Shown here: positions 1 to 8,632 of the stretch, one piece after another
Layout: each line of letters opens with the position of its first letter
How positions within the stretch are numbered: position 1 is the first letter of the stretch
NCBI GenBank assembly: GCA_029237695.1
Contig: JAQRGA010000042.1
Coordinates: forward strand, 992,001 to 1,056,000
DNA: 64,000 nucleotides
Direction of reading: 5' to 3'
Origin: Conchocele bisecta
Lineage: Eukaryota; Mollusca; Bivalvia; Lucinida; Thyasiridae
Made by a program: the position numbers and the translations under genes
The notes under the pieces: generated by a model
What the model saw: only the letters and a program-made list of their open reading frames with translations
The model's database searches: none
What the model was told of the DNA's origin: nothing

Positions 1-476
1 AAACTGGGGCGATGGTTATTATCGGGTTATTCACCCTATTAATGGGAGTAACTAACTATGGCTGGACTGCTTCTGGCCCTTTTGGAATATGGTTTGGTAA
101 GTTACTTATGCTATTTGGAGTATCAGCTGATAAATTATCAGCGTTCACTCATAGGCCTATGAAGGAATTTACAATATCGTTCTTTGCAAATCCTACATCT
201 GTTCAAAATGTTGGGATTGTATTAGGTACGATTATTTATTTTTTACTAGCGGGCAAGTTTCATACAGCGGTTACTTCCAAAATAAGGTTCAGAGATGTAA
301 TTTTATTTGCTACCGGTGGTTTAATGATGGGATTTGGCACCAGGTTATCAAATGGATGTAATGTTGGTGCACTCTACACCCCGATTGCAACATTTTCGCT
401 ATCAGGCTGGCTATATCTGTTATGCATTGTTGTTGGTGGAGTATACGGGAGTAAAATTACTAGAAAAATAGGTTAA
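1..476 (+). CDS. YeeE/YedE-family (thiosulfate/sulfur) transporter, 3' part
   Basis: The reading frame is open from the first base of the window, so this is the C-terminal part of a longer gene; the first Met inside (base 12) is internal. Roughly 157 residues are visible, with several hydrophobic membrane segments. The motif GFGTRLSNGCNVGAL near residue 115, with its conserved Cys, is typical of YeeE/YedE permeases, which are known or proposed to move thiosulfate or other reduced sulfur compounds across the inner membrane. No TusA/YedF partner follows; the next kilobase holds only decayed sequence. The family call is firm, the substrate is inferred. Confidence 0.8.
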   Translation, partial: TGAMVIIGLFTLLMGVTNYGWTASGPFGIWFGKLLMLFGVSADKLSAFTHRPMKEFTISFFANPTSVQNVGIVLGTIIYFLLAGKFHTAVTSKIRFRDVILFATGGLMMGFGTRLSNGCNVGALYTPIATFSLSGWLYLLCIVVGGVYGSKITRKIG

Positions 477-1586
477 TTATGCGTTAAAGCTATAGGTTAG
501 TAATTTTTAAGGTAATGTTAAATATATCAGAATAAATATTCTCTCACGGTTTGATATATTACTTTGAAGATTTGAGCCTCTACTACCTACAGCCTCTGCC
601 ACAGTATAATTATACTGTGGCAAGTTACCAAACGACGACTACTTTAAAAAAGCTACTAGGTTTATAGTGCCATCATCCTATTAAACATATACCTTAGCCA
701 AAAAAATAATAGTAGAACTGCCTAAATACGTAAGCTAAAAATTTAAAATTATAAGCATAAAATGATTAAACTTTTTGTCATTAAGCAGCAGATGATTCAT
801 GAGCTACTTCGCCAGTTTGATAGAATTTACGAACCAATTTAATGTAATCAAAAAAATTATAGTTCTCTTTTGTGAAGCTATTGGTTGTATTCTAGTCAAT
901 CTCATTTCTTCCTCCAGCTGGAATTATAATCTAACTTTTTGAAGGATTTTAATGTTGATCCTAATAAAACCAATGCCATGTATTGGTTAGCATTTGAATC
1001 TTTTTTAAGGCAGCTTTTCTTATTTTACCGGCTACTAAATATCCAAAATTTGCCTGTAAAAAGTTACTGAGTGCTTGAAAAAGACCTCTCTTAAATTCTG
1101 TTGATTTCAATTTTAAGTTCAAATGACCATAACTTTGGAGTTGTTAATAAATAATTTGACTAATAACACTCTTACAGTATAATTCTTTACGGATTTACAA
1201 AAAAATATAAAATTTCATTTTTATTCAATCGGAAATTGTTTAAATGAACAAACAAAATACCTGTGGTGTGCTGCAGAAGCAGAGCATTGAATTATGGCGA
1301 AATTGCAGTAGTAAATAAAGCTACTAAAGTAGCAAGAGGGATTATTACTGCACAACTCTAAAAGAAGTAAATTTTTATCAATTCTATTAGAGCATATATA
1401 TTTTTTGTCTAAAAGTATATTTTCTACTTAACACATTAGGATACCAAGAAGTTTTGATCGTATTTATATCATTAATTATAGTTATATGCGGTTTAGAATA
1501 TTAGTTTTTAATTTTTAGAATATAATAAAATTTTATATTATTAATCGTATACATTATAATATGTGATTTTAAAAATATATAGTAAA
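477..1586. other. gene-poor region with decayed coding remnants
   Basis: No intact gene was found in this 1.1 kb. There are coding-like pieces broken by stops and frame changes. One is on the minus strand (781-1095, listed separately). Another is an open run on the plus strand at about 1275-1361 that encodes 28 residues (RSRALNYGEIAVVNKATKVA and onward) before a stop, which I could not assign. The rest is AT-rich with no recognisable RNA gene. Confidence 0.5.
781..1095 (-). pseudogene. decayed gene remnant of unknown family
   Basis: On the minus strand one frame from about 1095 to the stop at 781-783 reads like real protein but is interrupted by several stops. Its first part includes FLQANFGYLVAGKIRKAALK and LTNTWHWF; its end reads NYNFFDYIKLVRKF and GEVAHESSAA. 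In the middle the coding-like signal moves to a neighbouring frame (LEEEMRLTRIQPIASQK), which suggests small insertions or deletions as well as point mutations. The parent may be a mobile-element protein, but I do not recognise it. Confidence 0.4.
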
Positions 1587-1796
1587 TTATTCAAATCCTG
1601 TGCCGCTCATACAGTCACGACCTGCTGCAGTACCCGATGAACATCTGCTGGATGCTGCTGATCCTGCATTACATCCTCCAACAGCTTCAGGACCTGCTGA
1701 ACATGAATTTGAGCCAGCTTGATTGCCGCTACAGCAGGCAGCACTGGAATATGAATATGGAAATATTTTTTGTATGCTTGGTCTATTATATTTCAT
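1587..1796 (-). CDS. candidate RiPP precursor peptide with CxxG decapeptide repeats
   Basis: This 69-residue peptide has a strong ribosome binding site (AGAGGAG, five bases before ATG). The first 20 residues look like a short leader (RPSIQKIFPYSYSSAA). The rest is almost only Gly, Ala, Ser, Thr, Asn and Cys. Cysteines sit at 21, 22, 32, 42, 52 and 62, so the last five are exactly ten residues apart. Each unit carries C-x-x-G: CCSG, CSAG, CNAG, CSSG, CMSG. It is the last gene of a minus-strand operon with a PqqD-like protein, two radical SAM/SPASM enzymes, an exporter and a signal peptidase. The likely role is substrate for radical SAM modification, perhaps thioether links from the Cys residues. 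Residues 18-20 (SAA) before Cys21 fit a signal-peptidase-type cleavage site. The modification and the bioactivity are inferred. Confidence 0.75.
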   Translation of the reverse strand: MKYNRPSIQKIFPYSYSSAACCSGNQAGSNSCSAGPEAVGGCNAGSAASSRCSSGTAAGRDCMSGTGFE

Positions 1797-1815
1797 TTTA
1801 TCTCCTCTGCTACTT

Positions 1816-2238
1816 TTATTTTTTACTAAAGATAAATTTATATTGAGATTTATCTATAAATTGAATTTTCCCTTTATCTACACTAAATGTAATTTTAATA
1901 TAGGATGCATAAATTCCTTTTAACAGTTTACTGCTAAAATCTGATCTAATATTTTTACCTGATGGATAAAATTGGTTTATTTTATAAGTATATAAATTTT
2001 TATGACCAGGAATTGAGACAACATATTTAAGTATGGCACCTTTTTCTATTATAGGCATTTTCCAAAAAAATGAAAAGCTATTGTAATGTTGTGGAATTTC
2101 AGTTTTGCTTATAAAAGTTACCTTTTTTAATGGTTTTGATATATTCCTTTCTACTTTTGAGCATGATGTAGTACTGAATACGAAAGTAGATAAAAGTAGA
2201 CTACATCCAATTAATTTCACAAATTTAAGACGATTCAT
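1816..2238 (-). CDS. small predicted lipoprotein in the RiPP operon
   Basis: The product has 140 residues. The N-terminus has basic residues (MNRLKFVK), a hydrophobic stretch and a lipobox-like end (STTSC), so it is probably a lipid-anchored exported protein of about 114 mature residues. The mature part is rich in Lys, Ser, Tyr and Phe and may be a beta-rich fold; I recognise no family. It lies 14 bases after the signal peptidase gene and 19 bases before the precursor gene, so it is surely in the same transcript. It could be an immunity, docking or receptor protein for the modified peptide; this is inference from position only. Confidence 0.65.
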   Translation of the reverse strand: MNRLKFVKLIGCSLLLSTFVFSTTSCSKVERNISKPLKKVTFISKTEIPQHYNSFSFFWKMPIIEKGAILKYVVSIPGHKNLYTYKINQFYPSGKNIRSDFSSKLLKGIYASYIKITFSVDKGKIQFIDKSQYKFIFSKK

Positions 2239-2252
2239 ATTTTATCCTCTAA

Positions 2253-2852
2253 TTATAATTTATCTTTGTTAATAAATAATTTATAGGGAAATTTGATTTG
2301 CCATTGATTATTCGTATTAGGAGATTTTTGACCAATGGGCTTATTTTTATATTTTAGTATATTGCTTTCTATATTGTTTCTTTTAATTGATATTATTTGA
2401 ACATTAAAGAGATTATGTGCAAAATTCAGTATTTTAAATTCTGTTATCTTACATGTAATAAAGCTAATAGGAGTAATTATATATGGTTTTATAAATTTTC
2501 TGTAGATTAACATTCTATGTAGAATATATCCTGCTGCACCAGATTTTAGCTGAATAGTAGTATTTCCTCTTCTGGCTGAGATCACTTTTCCAATAATATC
2601 TTCATAACTAATAACATGAGGATCTATTTGATTATTATTGTCTCCCCGTGTTACAACGCCAGAATCCAATTTTTTGATTATTCTGTGCACAATATCAAAA
2701 GATTTTTCAAAGTGAGGATAGAGTATGATATCTCCGACTTTTATTTCATCGATATTTTTATACTCATACATTATAAGACCATCCCCACTTTTTAATGTTG
2801 GGAACATACTTGGTCCTACACATGTATTAAATTTTGATTTATAGTTTTTCAT
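2253..2852 (-). CDS. S26-family (SipW/ER-type) signal peptidase
   Basis: This 199-residue protein has the S26 box with nucleophile Ser15 in GPSMFPTLKSGD. The second conserved box carries His56 (DIVHRI) where bacterial signal peptidase I has Lys, so it belongs to the Ser/His type seen in SipW and in archaeal and ER signal peptidases. The third box VVTRGDNN follows. There is no N-terminal membrane anchor; weakly hydrophobic stretches lie at about residues 110-150. The ABC exporter of this operon lacks a C39 peptidase domain, so this enzyme is the best candidate to remove the leader of the Cys-rich peptide. No clear Shine-Dalgarno is visible before the start at 2852. Confidence 0.8.
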   Translation of the reverse strand: MKNYKSKFNTCVGPSMFPTLKSGDGLIMYEYKNIDEIKVGDIILYPHFEKSFDIVHRIIKKLDSGVVTRGDNNNQIDPHVISYEDIIGKVISARRGNTTIQLKSGAAGYILHRMLIYRKFIKPYIITPISFITCKITEFKILNFAHNLFNVQIISIKRNNIESNILKYKNKPIGQKSPNTNNQWQIKFPYKLFINKDKL

Positions 2853-2864
2853 AAAAGGAATTAA

Positions 2865-3083
2865 TTAAGAATTATGGTAAATTGAATCCTTTATTCTTTT
2901 TGGGATTAAATTTATATTTTTTAGTATTTTCTTAGAATCTAAGATTAAAGAATTAAAAGTTTTTGTCATCAGATAGTCCATATTTTTGAGTAGACATAAC
3001 CAGTAATGAGTTTCTCTAGCTTCTCTATACAAAAATTTATATAGTTTAACTATTCTGATTGCATATATATGGTTTTTTCTCTA
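2865..3083 (-). pseudogene. four-helix-bundle (23S rRNA intervening-sequence-type) protein, internally deleted
   Basis: Between the S26 peptidase and the HPr-kinase-like gene the minus strand holds an open run of about 70 codons with no good start. Its beginning (AIRIVKLYKFL) matches the first helix of the four-helix-bundle family, and it runs directly into REARETHYWLCLLK, a motif from near that family's C-terminal part. About 40-50 residues that normally lie between are missing. I read it as a remnant made by an internal deletion. It shows that the gap inside the RiPP operon once held an unrelated inserted gene. Confidence 0.5.
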
Positions 3084-3112
3084 TATAATATTATCTTTCT
3101 TCATTGGTAATT

Positions 3113-4015
3113 CTAAATAACCTTCTCAATTTTCTTCCAAAATTCTCCGTTTAATGTTGCTTTTAGTTTATAACATGGAATTTTAATTGCCATATCAAAT
3201 GCATTATTAAATATTTTATGCACCATTTTTTTTTTATCCTCGACTTCAATCTTAGGCCAAAAAGATTCCCAAACCTGCTTGAAACTATCGAAAATTCTTT
3301 GAGAGCTTTGAGGATTTCTCATCGGGATTACTTCATCAACATCTGACTGTTCTAAAAAGAAGATTGCTTTTAGCGGAACTGAATATGACGTTCTAAACGT
3401 GCTTGATTTTTTACTCCATAGGTGATCACTCCATGTAGGCATAGGATGAACACAGTAGTTCTTATTTTTATCTTTAACAATTAGTGATATATCATCAGAT
3501 AGTGGTGTCCAATAAGATGGAAGTCTTATGCTGCATGTTGATTTTCCTGTACCACCATGGGCTGCAATTAATATGCCTTTACCATTTAATTCTGCCAAAG
3601 CAGCATGTGCAGGTCCGCCACCATTTTTTTCTGTATAGTATTTATAAATTGGTATTAATGACGTTGACATATTAATGAATTTAATTTCCTGATGGTCTAT
3701 GAAATCATTGTTTAGTTCTATAAAAGTTTCTGGTTTATGATTATGATACCATACTCTATATACTATGCCCTGCTTAAAATGATTCCAATCATCATGATTA
3801 TCTTCTAGCGGAAGTTGATTATCATTCTTCAGTGCTAAAAAAAATAATCTTCTATAGATGTTATTTACATCTGCGATATTCTCTTTCAGCTGCATTATTT
3901 TAGAAAAATCTTTAAGCCATGGTGCCATTGTTTCGGTAGCTTTAAATTCCCATGTTTGACCATCACTTAAAGCAAGAGTGTATCTTTTTTCATTCCCTGA
4001 AAATTGTTTTAGCAT
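3113..4015 (-). CDS. HPr-kinase-like P-loop protein (ScmC-like)
   Basis: The 300-residue product has a Walker A motif at residues 154-160 (GGTGKST) and a following SDDISLIV segment at about 172-179, the pattern of HPr(Ser) kinase/phosphatase C-terminal domains. The first 130 residues are not similar to HPr kinase. Such proteins recur in RiPP and lasso-peptide clusters and in the SynChlorMet cassette (ScmC). Its neighbours are the ABC exporter upstream and the S26 peptidase downstream. It probably phosphorylates a peptide or protein, or acts as an ATP-dependent accessory; the substrate is not known. There is no other PTS gene in the window, which speaks against a role in sugar regulation. Confidence 0.72.
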   Translation of the reverse strand: MLKQFSGNEKRYTLALSDGQTWEFKATETMAPWLKDFSKIMQLKENIADVNNIYRRLFFLALKNDNQLPLEDNHDDWNHFKQGIVYRVWYHNHKPETFIELNNDFIDHQEIKFINMSTSLIPIYKYYTEKNGGGPAHAALAELNGKGILIAAHGGTGKSTCSIRLPSYWTPLSDDISLIVKDKNKNYCVHPMPTWSDHLWSKKSSTFRTSYSVPLKAIFFLEQSDVDEVIPMRNPQSSQRIFDSFKQVWESFWPKIEVEDKKKMVHKIFNNAFDMAIKIPCYKLKATLNGEFWKKIEKVI

Positions 4016-4121
4016 TTTTGTATCTAAACTTCCTTTTTAAAATTTTATATTAATTAATAAATTTGAGTAAATCCTTAAAGTTTTTAATCATGTATTTATT
4101 TATAATTTGTAATTCATAAAA

Positions 4122-5918
4122 CTATCCATCAAAAAAAGTTTTATAATCATCATGTTTTAATAAATCATCGTGATAACCTATTAACGGGGTTTTATTTTCT
4201 CCTCTCAGGAATATTATCCTGTCTGCATTTTTAATTGTGCTTAGCCTATGAGCTATTGTAAACATAGTTTTATTTTTGACTATTTTCGGTAAAAGATTAT
4301 AAATAGAGTTTTCAGTTACATTATCCAGTGATGCTGTAGGTTCATCTAATATTAGAATATCAGGTCTTTTGACAAGAGATCTTGCAATAGATAGACGCTG
4401 TCTTTGACCTTCTGATAAATTGTCGGCTCCTTCTGCTAAAATAGTATCATATTTTTCTGGTAATTTAGTGATAAAATCATGGATATCAGCAATTTTTGCC
4501 GCAGCTATTACATCTTCCAGTCCAGCATCTGAATTTCCATATTTGATATTATCAATAATTGTTCCTGATAGGAGTTCTGTTTTTTGTGAAACATATCCAA
4601 TTCTATTTCGTAGAGATCTTACATTATAGTTAGAAATTTTTCTATCATCAATAAATATTTCTCCATTCTTCGGTTTATAAAATCTCATTATAAGGCTTAT
4701 AAGTGTGGTTTTTCCTATACCGCTCAATCCTATAATAGCCCAGTGTTCTCTAGGTTTTACCGTAAAGGAAATATTTGTTAATATAGGTTCCTGAGGATTA
4801 TAGGAAAAGGAAACATTTTTAAATTCAACTTTTCCATTTATATCATTAACTTTTAAGCCTGTTTCAGTATTTTCTTCAGGTGTAACTTCAAAAAGAGAAG
4901 CAAGTCTTTCAAGTCCTGCTCTTGTGTTTTGGAGTTGGCTTGTACTAGATGCTAAAAATCCCACAGGGCCATATACAAATCCAAGATAAGATTGGAATGC
5001 AAGAAGTGACCCTACGCTCCAGTCACCTTTAATGACCCAGTATGATCCAAAAGCAAGTACAAAAAACCTAGCAAGTGTTGGCAGCAGATTCATTACATTG
5101 CTGTTAAGACTACCCAATACCATATTTTCATTAGCGATTGTGTAGTTCTTTTTTATTTCAGTTACAATTGTATTTTCACTTCTCTTTTCATTTGAAAAGG
5201 TTTTAATAAGTGGAATTGATGAGATAAGTTCCTGAAATGCTGATTGATAATTGGCACTTCTTTCTCTGTTTCTATGACTCAATATATAAGTTCTTCTTGC
5301 AAAAAATATAGTCAGTATAAATGGGACAGGGAGAGTTATCATTATTGGAACTGCAATTCTCCATTCAAGATAGAATAAAAAATATATACCACCTATTAAT
5401 CTAGTTATCTGTATGAATATCTGAACAAATGTTCCTGAGATGAACCAGTTAACACAGCTTACGTCCGATGTGAGGCGTGACATAAGGTAGCCTTTATGGA
5501 TATTGTCAAAAAACATTTTTGGAAGGGAAAATACACGTTTTATCAATTTTTGCTGTAAATGGAGTGTGACTTCCTGTGTGAATCTTGTATTCAGAAACTG
5601 CCTTATCTGTCCAGCAATACTGTTTATTAGACCTATGGCAATTAAAAGTATTATTACCGGAGCAAGAAGTTTTAAATCTCTCTGTATAAGTACATGATCA
5701 ATTAAATATCTTGTAATCATTGGACCTGGAAAAGCAAGCAAAGAGGTAATTAATAATAAAACCATACTCACTAAACCGAGTTTCCATTGAGTAAATATAG
5801 ATGGGTATATATACTTAGCATTATCCCTAAATCGACCATATTTATGATTCGGTGAAATATGATCTTTAGGGAGTTTGCAGTTTAGTGCATTTTTAAGATG
5901 TACAAACCAATTATTCAT
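4122..5918 (-). CDS. ABC exporter, permease-ATPase half transporter
   Basis: This 598-residue protein has a cytosolic N-terminal tail of about 45 residues, a six-helix type-1 exporter domain to about residue 330, and an ATPase domain. Walker A is near residue 396-403 (GLSGIGKT), the signature is LSEGQRQR near 498 (Glu in place of the usual second Gly), and Walker B is ILILDEP. There is no N-terminal C39 peptidase domain, so leader removal needs another enzyme, for which the S26 peptidase of the operon is suited. The predicted role is export of the modified Cys-rich peptide across the inner membrane as a homodimer. A lipid or drug exporter cannot be excluded by sequence alone, but the position in the operon supports the peptide. 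Confidence 0.88.
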   Translation of the reverse strand: MNNWFVHLKNALNCKLPKDHISPNHKYGRFRDNAKYIYPSIFTQWKLGLVSMVLLLITSLLAFPGPMITRYLIDHVLIQRDLKLLAPVIILLIAIGLINSIAGQIRQFLNTRFTQEVTLHLQQKLIKRVFSLPKMFFDNIHKGYLMSRLTSDVSCVNWFISGTFVQIFIQITRLIGGIYFLFYLEWRIAVPIMITLPVPFILTIFFARRTYILSHRNRERSANYQSAFQELISSIPLIKTFSNEKRSENTIVTEIKKNYTIANENMVLGSLNSNVMNLLPTLARFFVLAFGSYWVIKGDWSVGSLLAFQSYLGFVYGPVGFLASSTSQLQNTRAGLERLASLFEVTPEENTETGLKVNDINGKVEFKNVSFSYNPQEPILTNISFTVKPREHWAIIGLSGIGKTTLISLIMRFYKPKNGEIFIDDRKISNYNVRSLRNRIGYVSQKTELLSGTIIDNIKYGNSDAGLEDVIAAAKIADIHDFITKLPEKYDTILAEGADNLSEGQRQRLSIARSLVKRPDILILDEPTASLDNVTENSIYNLLPKIVKNKTMFTIAHRLSTIKNADRIIFLRGENKTPLIGYHDDLLKHDDYKTFFDG

Positions 5919-6040
5919 ATAGGTATCGAAACTTGAAATTATAAATTTAAAACTTAATACAGTCTAGCTGAAGGTAGGAAAAATTGCGAGCTGGGAACTT
6001 CTAGATTTTTTTAATAATTAAATTATTATATAGTAGAGCT

Positions 6041-6076
6041 ACTGAAAATAATTTTAATATTGAAATATTTTTCAGT
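6041..6076 (-). other. hairpin between radical SAM gene and exporter gene
   Basis: The 191-base gap between the two genes contains an inverted repeat: ACTGAAAA at 6041-6048 and TTTTCAGT at 6069-6076, with the AT-rich interior (TAATTTTAATATTG) able to extend it. It lies just after the ScmF-like gene. It could be a weak terminator or an RNA-processing site that sets the relative amounts of enzyme and exporter mRNA. There is no clean run of T after it on the minus strand, so the role is uncertain. Confidence 0.4.
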
Positions 6077-6109
6077 AACTCCATCAATTTATTTACTCAA
6101 TTTTTAGTA

Positions 6110-7255
6110 TCAAGTTTTCATTCTTTTCTCATATTCACTTCCTGGTCTTAATCTACTTTTTGGAAAAATACCAGCATTATAGGCTTCTTCGCAATACCAA
6201 AAAGGTGCCATAAGATCTTTATGTCTGTAATAATTCATTGCGATACATGCTCCCAAACACATATTTTTCATGATACAGTCTCTGCAAATACCCTTTAGAT
6301 TACTTGGTAATTCTTTTCTTATTGTATCTAAAACAGTACTATCATTCCATACATCAGCCAGTTTGTCTTCAGATGCAGGCCCAAAGCAAAGTTCAGGTAC
6401 AGTTTCACCAATGCCGCAAAGTGCATATTTTCCGCTGCCTAAAACTCCCATGATACCTAAAATACCGCATCGGCCACTTGATTTTGAAAATATTTTACTT
6501 AATGGACGAAATGCTGAAGTATGAGAATAAACTACTCTGATTTTTGAATTTGGTTCTAATTCACTTTCAACCCATTTACCTAATTCGACAAGTTTTTCAA
6601 TAGAGATAGTTTCTCCGGCATCATGCATCTGTTCGCCTCTAGCAGTTGGCATAACAAGGTTAAATTTGACAGATTCAGCTCCTATTGTCTCTGCAAGTCT
6701 AACTACAGATTCCATTTGGTTTACATTATTATTCATAATAGACATGATGAATTGTGGGCGTAATCCTACTTTTATAAGATTTCTAGCACCATTTAAAGCG
6801 GCTTCAAAACATCCATCGACACCTCTAACCCATTCATGAGTCTCTGCATCTGAACCATCTAAACTTATTGAGACAAAAGGGTTATTACATTTTATTATTT
6901 TTTCAACAATCTCAGGTGTGCATTCTACGCCGTTTGTTTCGATAGTTAAGCGAAGTCCCTGTTCTGCAATATGATCAATTATTTTGCCGATATCAGGATG
7001 TATCAATGGCTCTCCGCCAGTAAGTTTCACACCGCTCATTCCAAGCTCTTTACCCTGTTTTATAATATCTTTAAAAAGTTTAAAGTCCAATGTTGGAAAT
7101 TTCGGTGTTCCTTTTTCAAATTTCGGTGCTAACCAACAGTGTCTACACCTTAAATTACAGCCTTCAGTTAGATAAAAGTATATAGTATTTAAGTAATATC
7201 CGCATTCTGGCAGAGGTATCTGTTTTATATTTTTTTTACTTTTTTGATCAGTCAT
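6110..7255 (-). CDS. radical SAM/SPASM peptide-modifying enzyme, ScmF-like
   Basis: The 381-residue protein carries the radical SAM cluster motif CNLRCRHC (Cys33, Cys37, Cys40), preceded by LNTIYFYLTEG and followed by WLAPKF. The SAM-binding GGEP motif is near residue 100. The C-terminal SPASM-type region has many cysteines for auxiliary Fe-S clusters (CGIL, CGIG, CRDC, CLGAC). The N-terminal wording is, from memory, very like ScmF of the SynChlorMet cassette. It lies directly after the ScmE-like enzyme and the PqqD-like gene. The expected job is one of two radical modifications of the CxxG-repeat peptide, for example carbon-sulfur links; the actual chemistry is unknown. Confidence 0.85.
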   Translation of the reverse strand: MTDQKSKKNIKQIPLPECGYYLNTIYFYLTEGCNLRCRHCWLAPKFEKGTPKFPTLDFKLFKDIIKQGKELGMSGVKLTGGEPLIHPDIGKIIDHIAEQGLRLTIETNGVECTPEIVEKIIKCNNPFVSISLDGSDAETHEWVRGVDGCFEAALNGARNLIKVGLRPQFIMSIMNNNVNQMESVVRLAETIGAESVKFNLVMPTARGEQMHDAGETISIEKLVELGKWVESELEPNSKIRVVYSHTSAFRPLSKIFSKSSGRCGILGIMGVLGSGKYALCGIGETVPELCFGPASEDKLADVWNDSTVLDTIRKELPSNLKGICRDCIMKNMCLGACIAMNYYRHKDLMAPFWYCEEAYNAGIFPKSRLRPGSEYEKRMKT

Positions 7256-7441
7256 AAATAAAAATCCTTATATATTCTTATTATTATCATATGTTAAAGT
7301 TAGCAGGTTTATTATTCTTACCTTTGCCTTAAAGTGCTCAAATATTTAATAAGTGCAGAAAATTTTTTAAAAACACTATAAATTTTGGGCTATTATTCTT
7401 GAAAATCTCCATAATTCAATATCATCAAACTTTAATAACTT

Positions 7442-8542
7442 TTAACAGCCTTTAGGTAATTTACCTCCAGCTTCAAGAAATGTTCTATAACATGAATCTG
7501 GTGATGGTTTATTTTCATCGCCTGTGAGAGTATATGCGAGGGCAGGACACCCGCCTCTGCAATATGCTGTATAATTACACTCACTGCAAAATTTAAACTT
7601 TTTCAAAGGCGTATCTCTTCGATCACGCAAACGTATTAATTCTGTATGGTTATGCCAGACATCTTTTAATCTGTCTTTATTGATTCTTCCTAATTCCATA
7701 TGAGGTATCTGTGAACATGGAATCATAATTCCATCTGCTCTAACTGCCATTTTACTAAAAACACCACCACAGCTCCTTAAATAGCCGCATCCTGGTGTTT
7801 CTTTTATCCCGGCTTTAATTGTATCTTCTATTTCTTTCCAGTGCTTACCACTGGCAAGAGGTCCTGCCTGGGCATTAATTCTTCCGTTATATTTTTTATT
7901 TAATTCAAAAAGTTTGGCTACTACAAAAGAATATTCATCTGCATTCAATTCTGTGTCATCACTATTTTGACGACACAGTCCAAGAAATGATGCTGAATTA
8001 GTAGAAAAAGATTGTAATCCTACATCTTCAAGTAGAAGTTCAGCGACTTCATCAAGATCCTGATAGTTGTGTTTGTGAATTGTAACTCTAGTTGTTGCAG
8101 GAATTTTATATTTGAGAAGAAGGTTTAGTCCTCTTAATGCGGCAATAAATGAACCTTTGCCCCTTGCAATATCATGAGATTCGGGACCTGGACCATCAAT
8201 TGAAACCTGTATACTGTCACATCTTCCTGTTGATTTTATAAACTCCAGAATTTCTTCTGTAATTAAACCACCGTTGCTTAGCATAGAAAATCTCATTCTA
8301 TTAGCTACTACTCCACTGATTAGTTCTTTTATATCTTTTCTGTAGAATGGCTCCCCGCCAGAAAGACATATATCAAGCACAGCACATTCTTTGAGCTCTC
8401 TAAAAAATTTAAGCCATTCTTCTGTAGGGAGATCAGTATTGGTTTCTCCTTCACTACTGAAGTGTGAGCAGTAGGTACATCGAAGATTACACTTTGATGT
8501 GATATTTATATCAACACTCTTTGGTGTGTTCATTACACGCAT
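7442..8542 (-). CDS. radical SAM/SPASM peptide-modifying enzyme, ScmE-like
   Basis: This 366-residue protein has CNLRCTYC (Cys18, Cys22, Cys25) close to its N-terminus, then SGGEPFYR near residue 60-67 and a SPASM region at about 250-345 with CGYLRSCGG, PCSQ, CSEC and CRGGCPA. The start MRVMNTPKSVDINIT and the SHFSSEGETNTDLPTEEW segment are typical of ScmE-type proteins as I recall them. Together with the ScmF-like gene it makes a pair of enzymes for one substrate, as in the SynChlorMet cassettes. The gap to the PqqD-like gene is 90 bases. Target residues on the peptide are not known. Confidence 0.85.
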   Translation of the reverse strand: MRVMNTPKSVDINITSKCNLRCTYCSHFSSEGETNTDLPTEEWLKFFRELKECAVLDICLSGGEPFYRKDIKELISGVVANRMRFSMLSNGGLITEEILEFIKSTGRCDSIQVSIDGPGPESHDIARGKGSFIAALRGLNLLLKYKIPATTRVTIHKHNYQDLDEVAELLLEDVGLQSFSTNSASFLGLCRQNSDDTELNADEYSFVVAKLFELNKKYNGRINAQAGPLASGKHWKEIEDTIKAGIKETPGCGYLRSCGGVFSKMAVRADGIMIPCSQIPHMELGRINKDRLKDVWHNHTELIRLRDRRDTPLKKFKFCSECNYTAYCRGGCPALAYTLTGDENKPSPDSCYRTFLEAGGKLPKGC

Positions 8543-8632
8543 AATTTATATCCGTATTATATTAGAATTTTAAATTTAAATATTAGCTATTAAATTGATT
8601 TCAAATAACTAAAAATTCGTAACTGCTAATTC

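Noticed and set aside
1587..1796. Metallothionein-like reading of the Cys-rich peptide
   Set aside because: The ten-residue spacing, the leader-like start and the radical SAM/PqqD/exporter neighbours fit a RiPP precursor better than metal binding.
1637..1846. Plus-strand frames over the Cys-rich peptide
   Set aside because: They are the complement of the precursor gene, have no ribosome site, and the minus-strand frame has a strong one and a repeat pattern.
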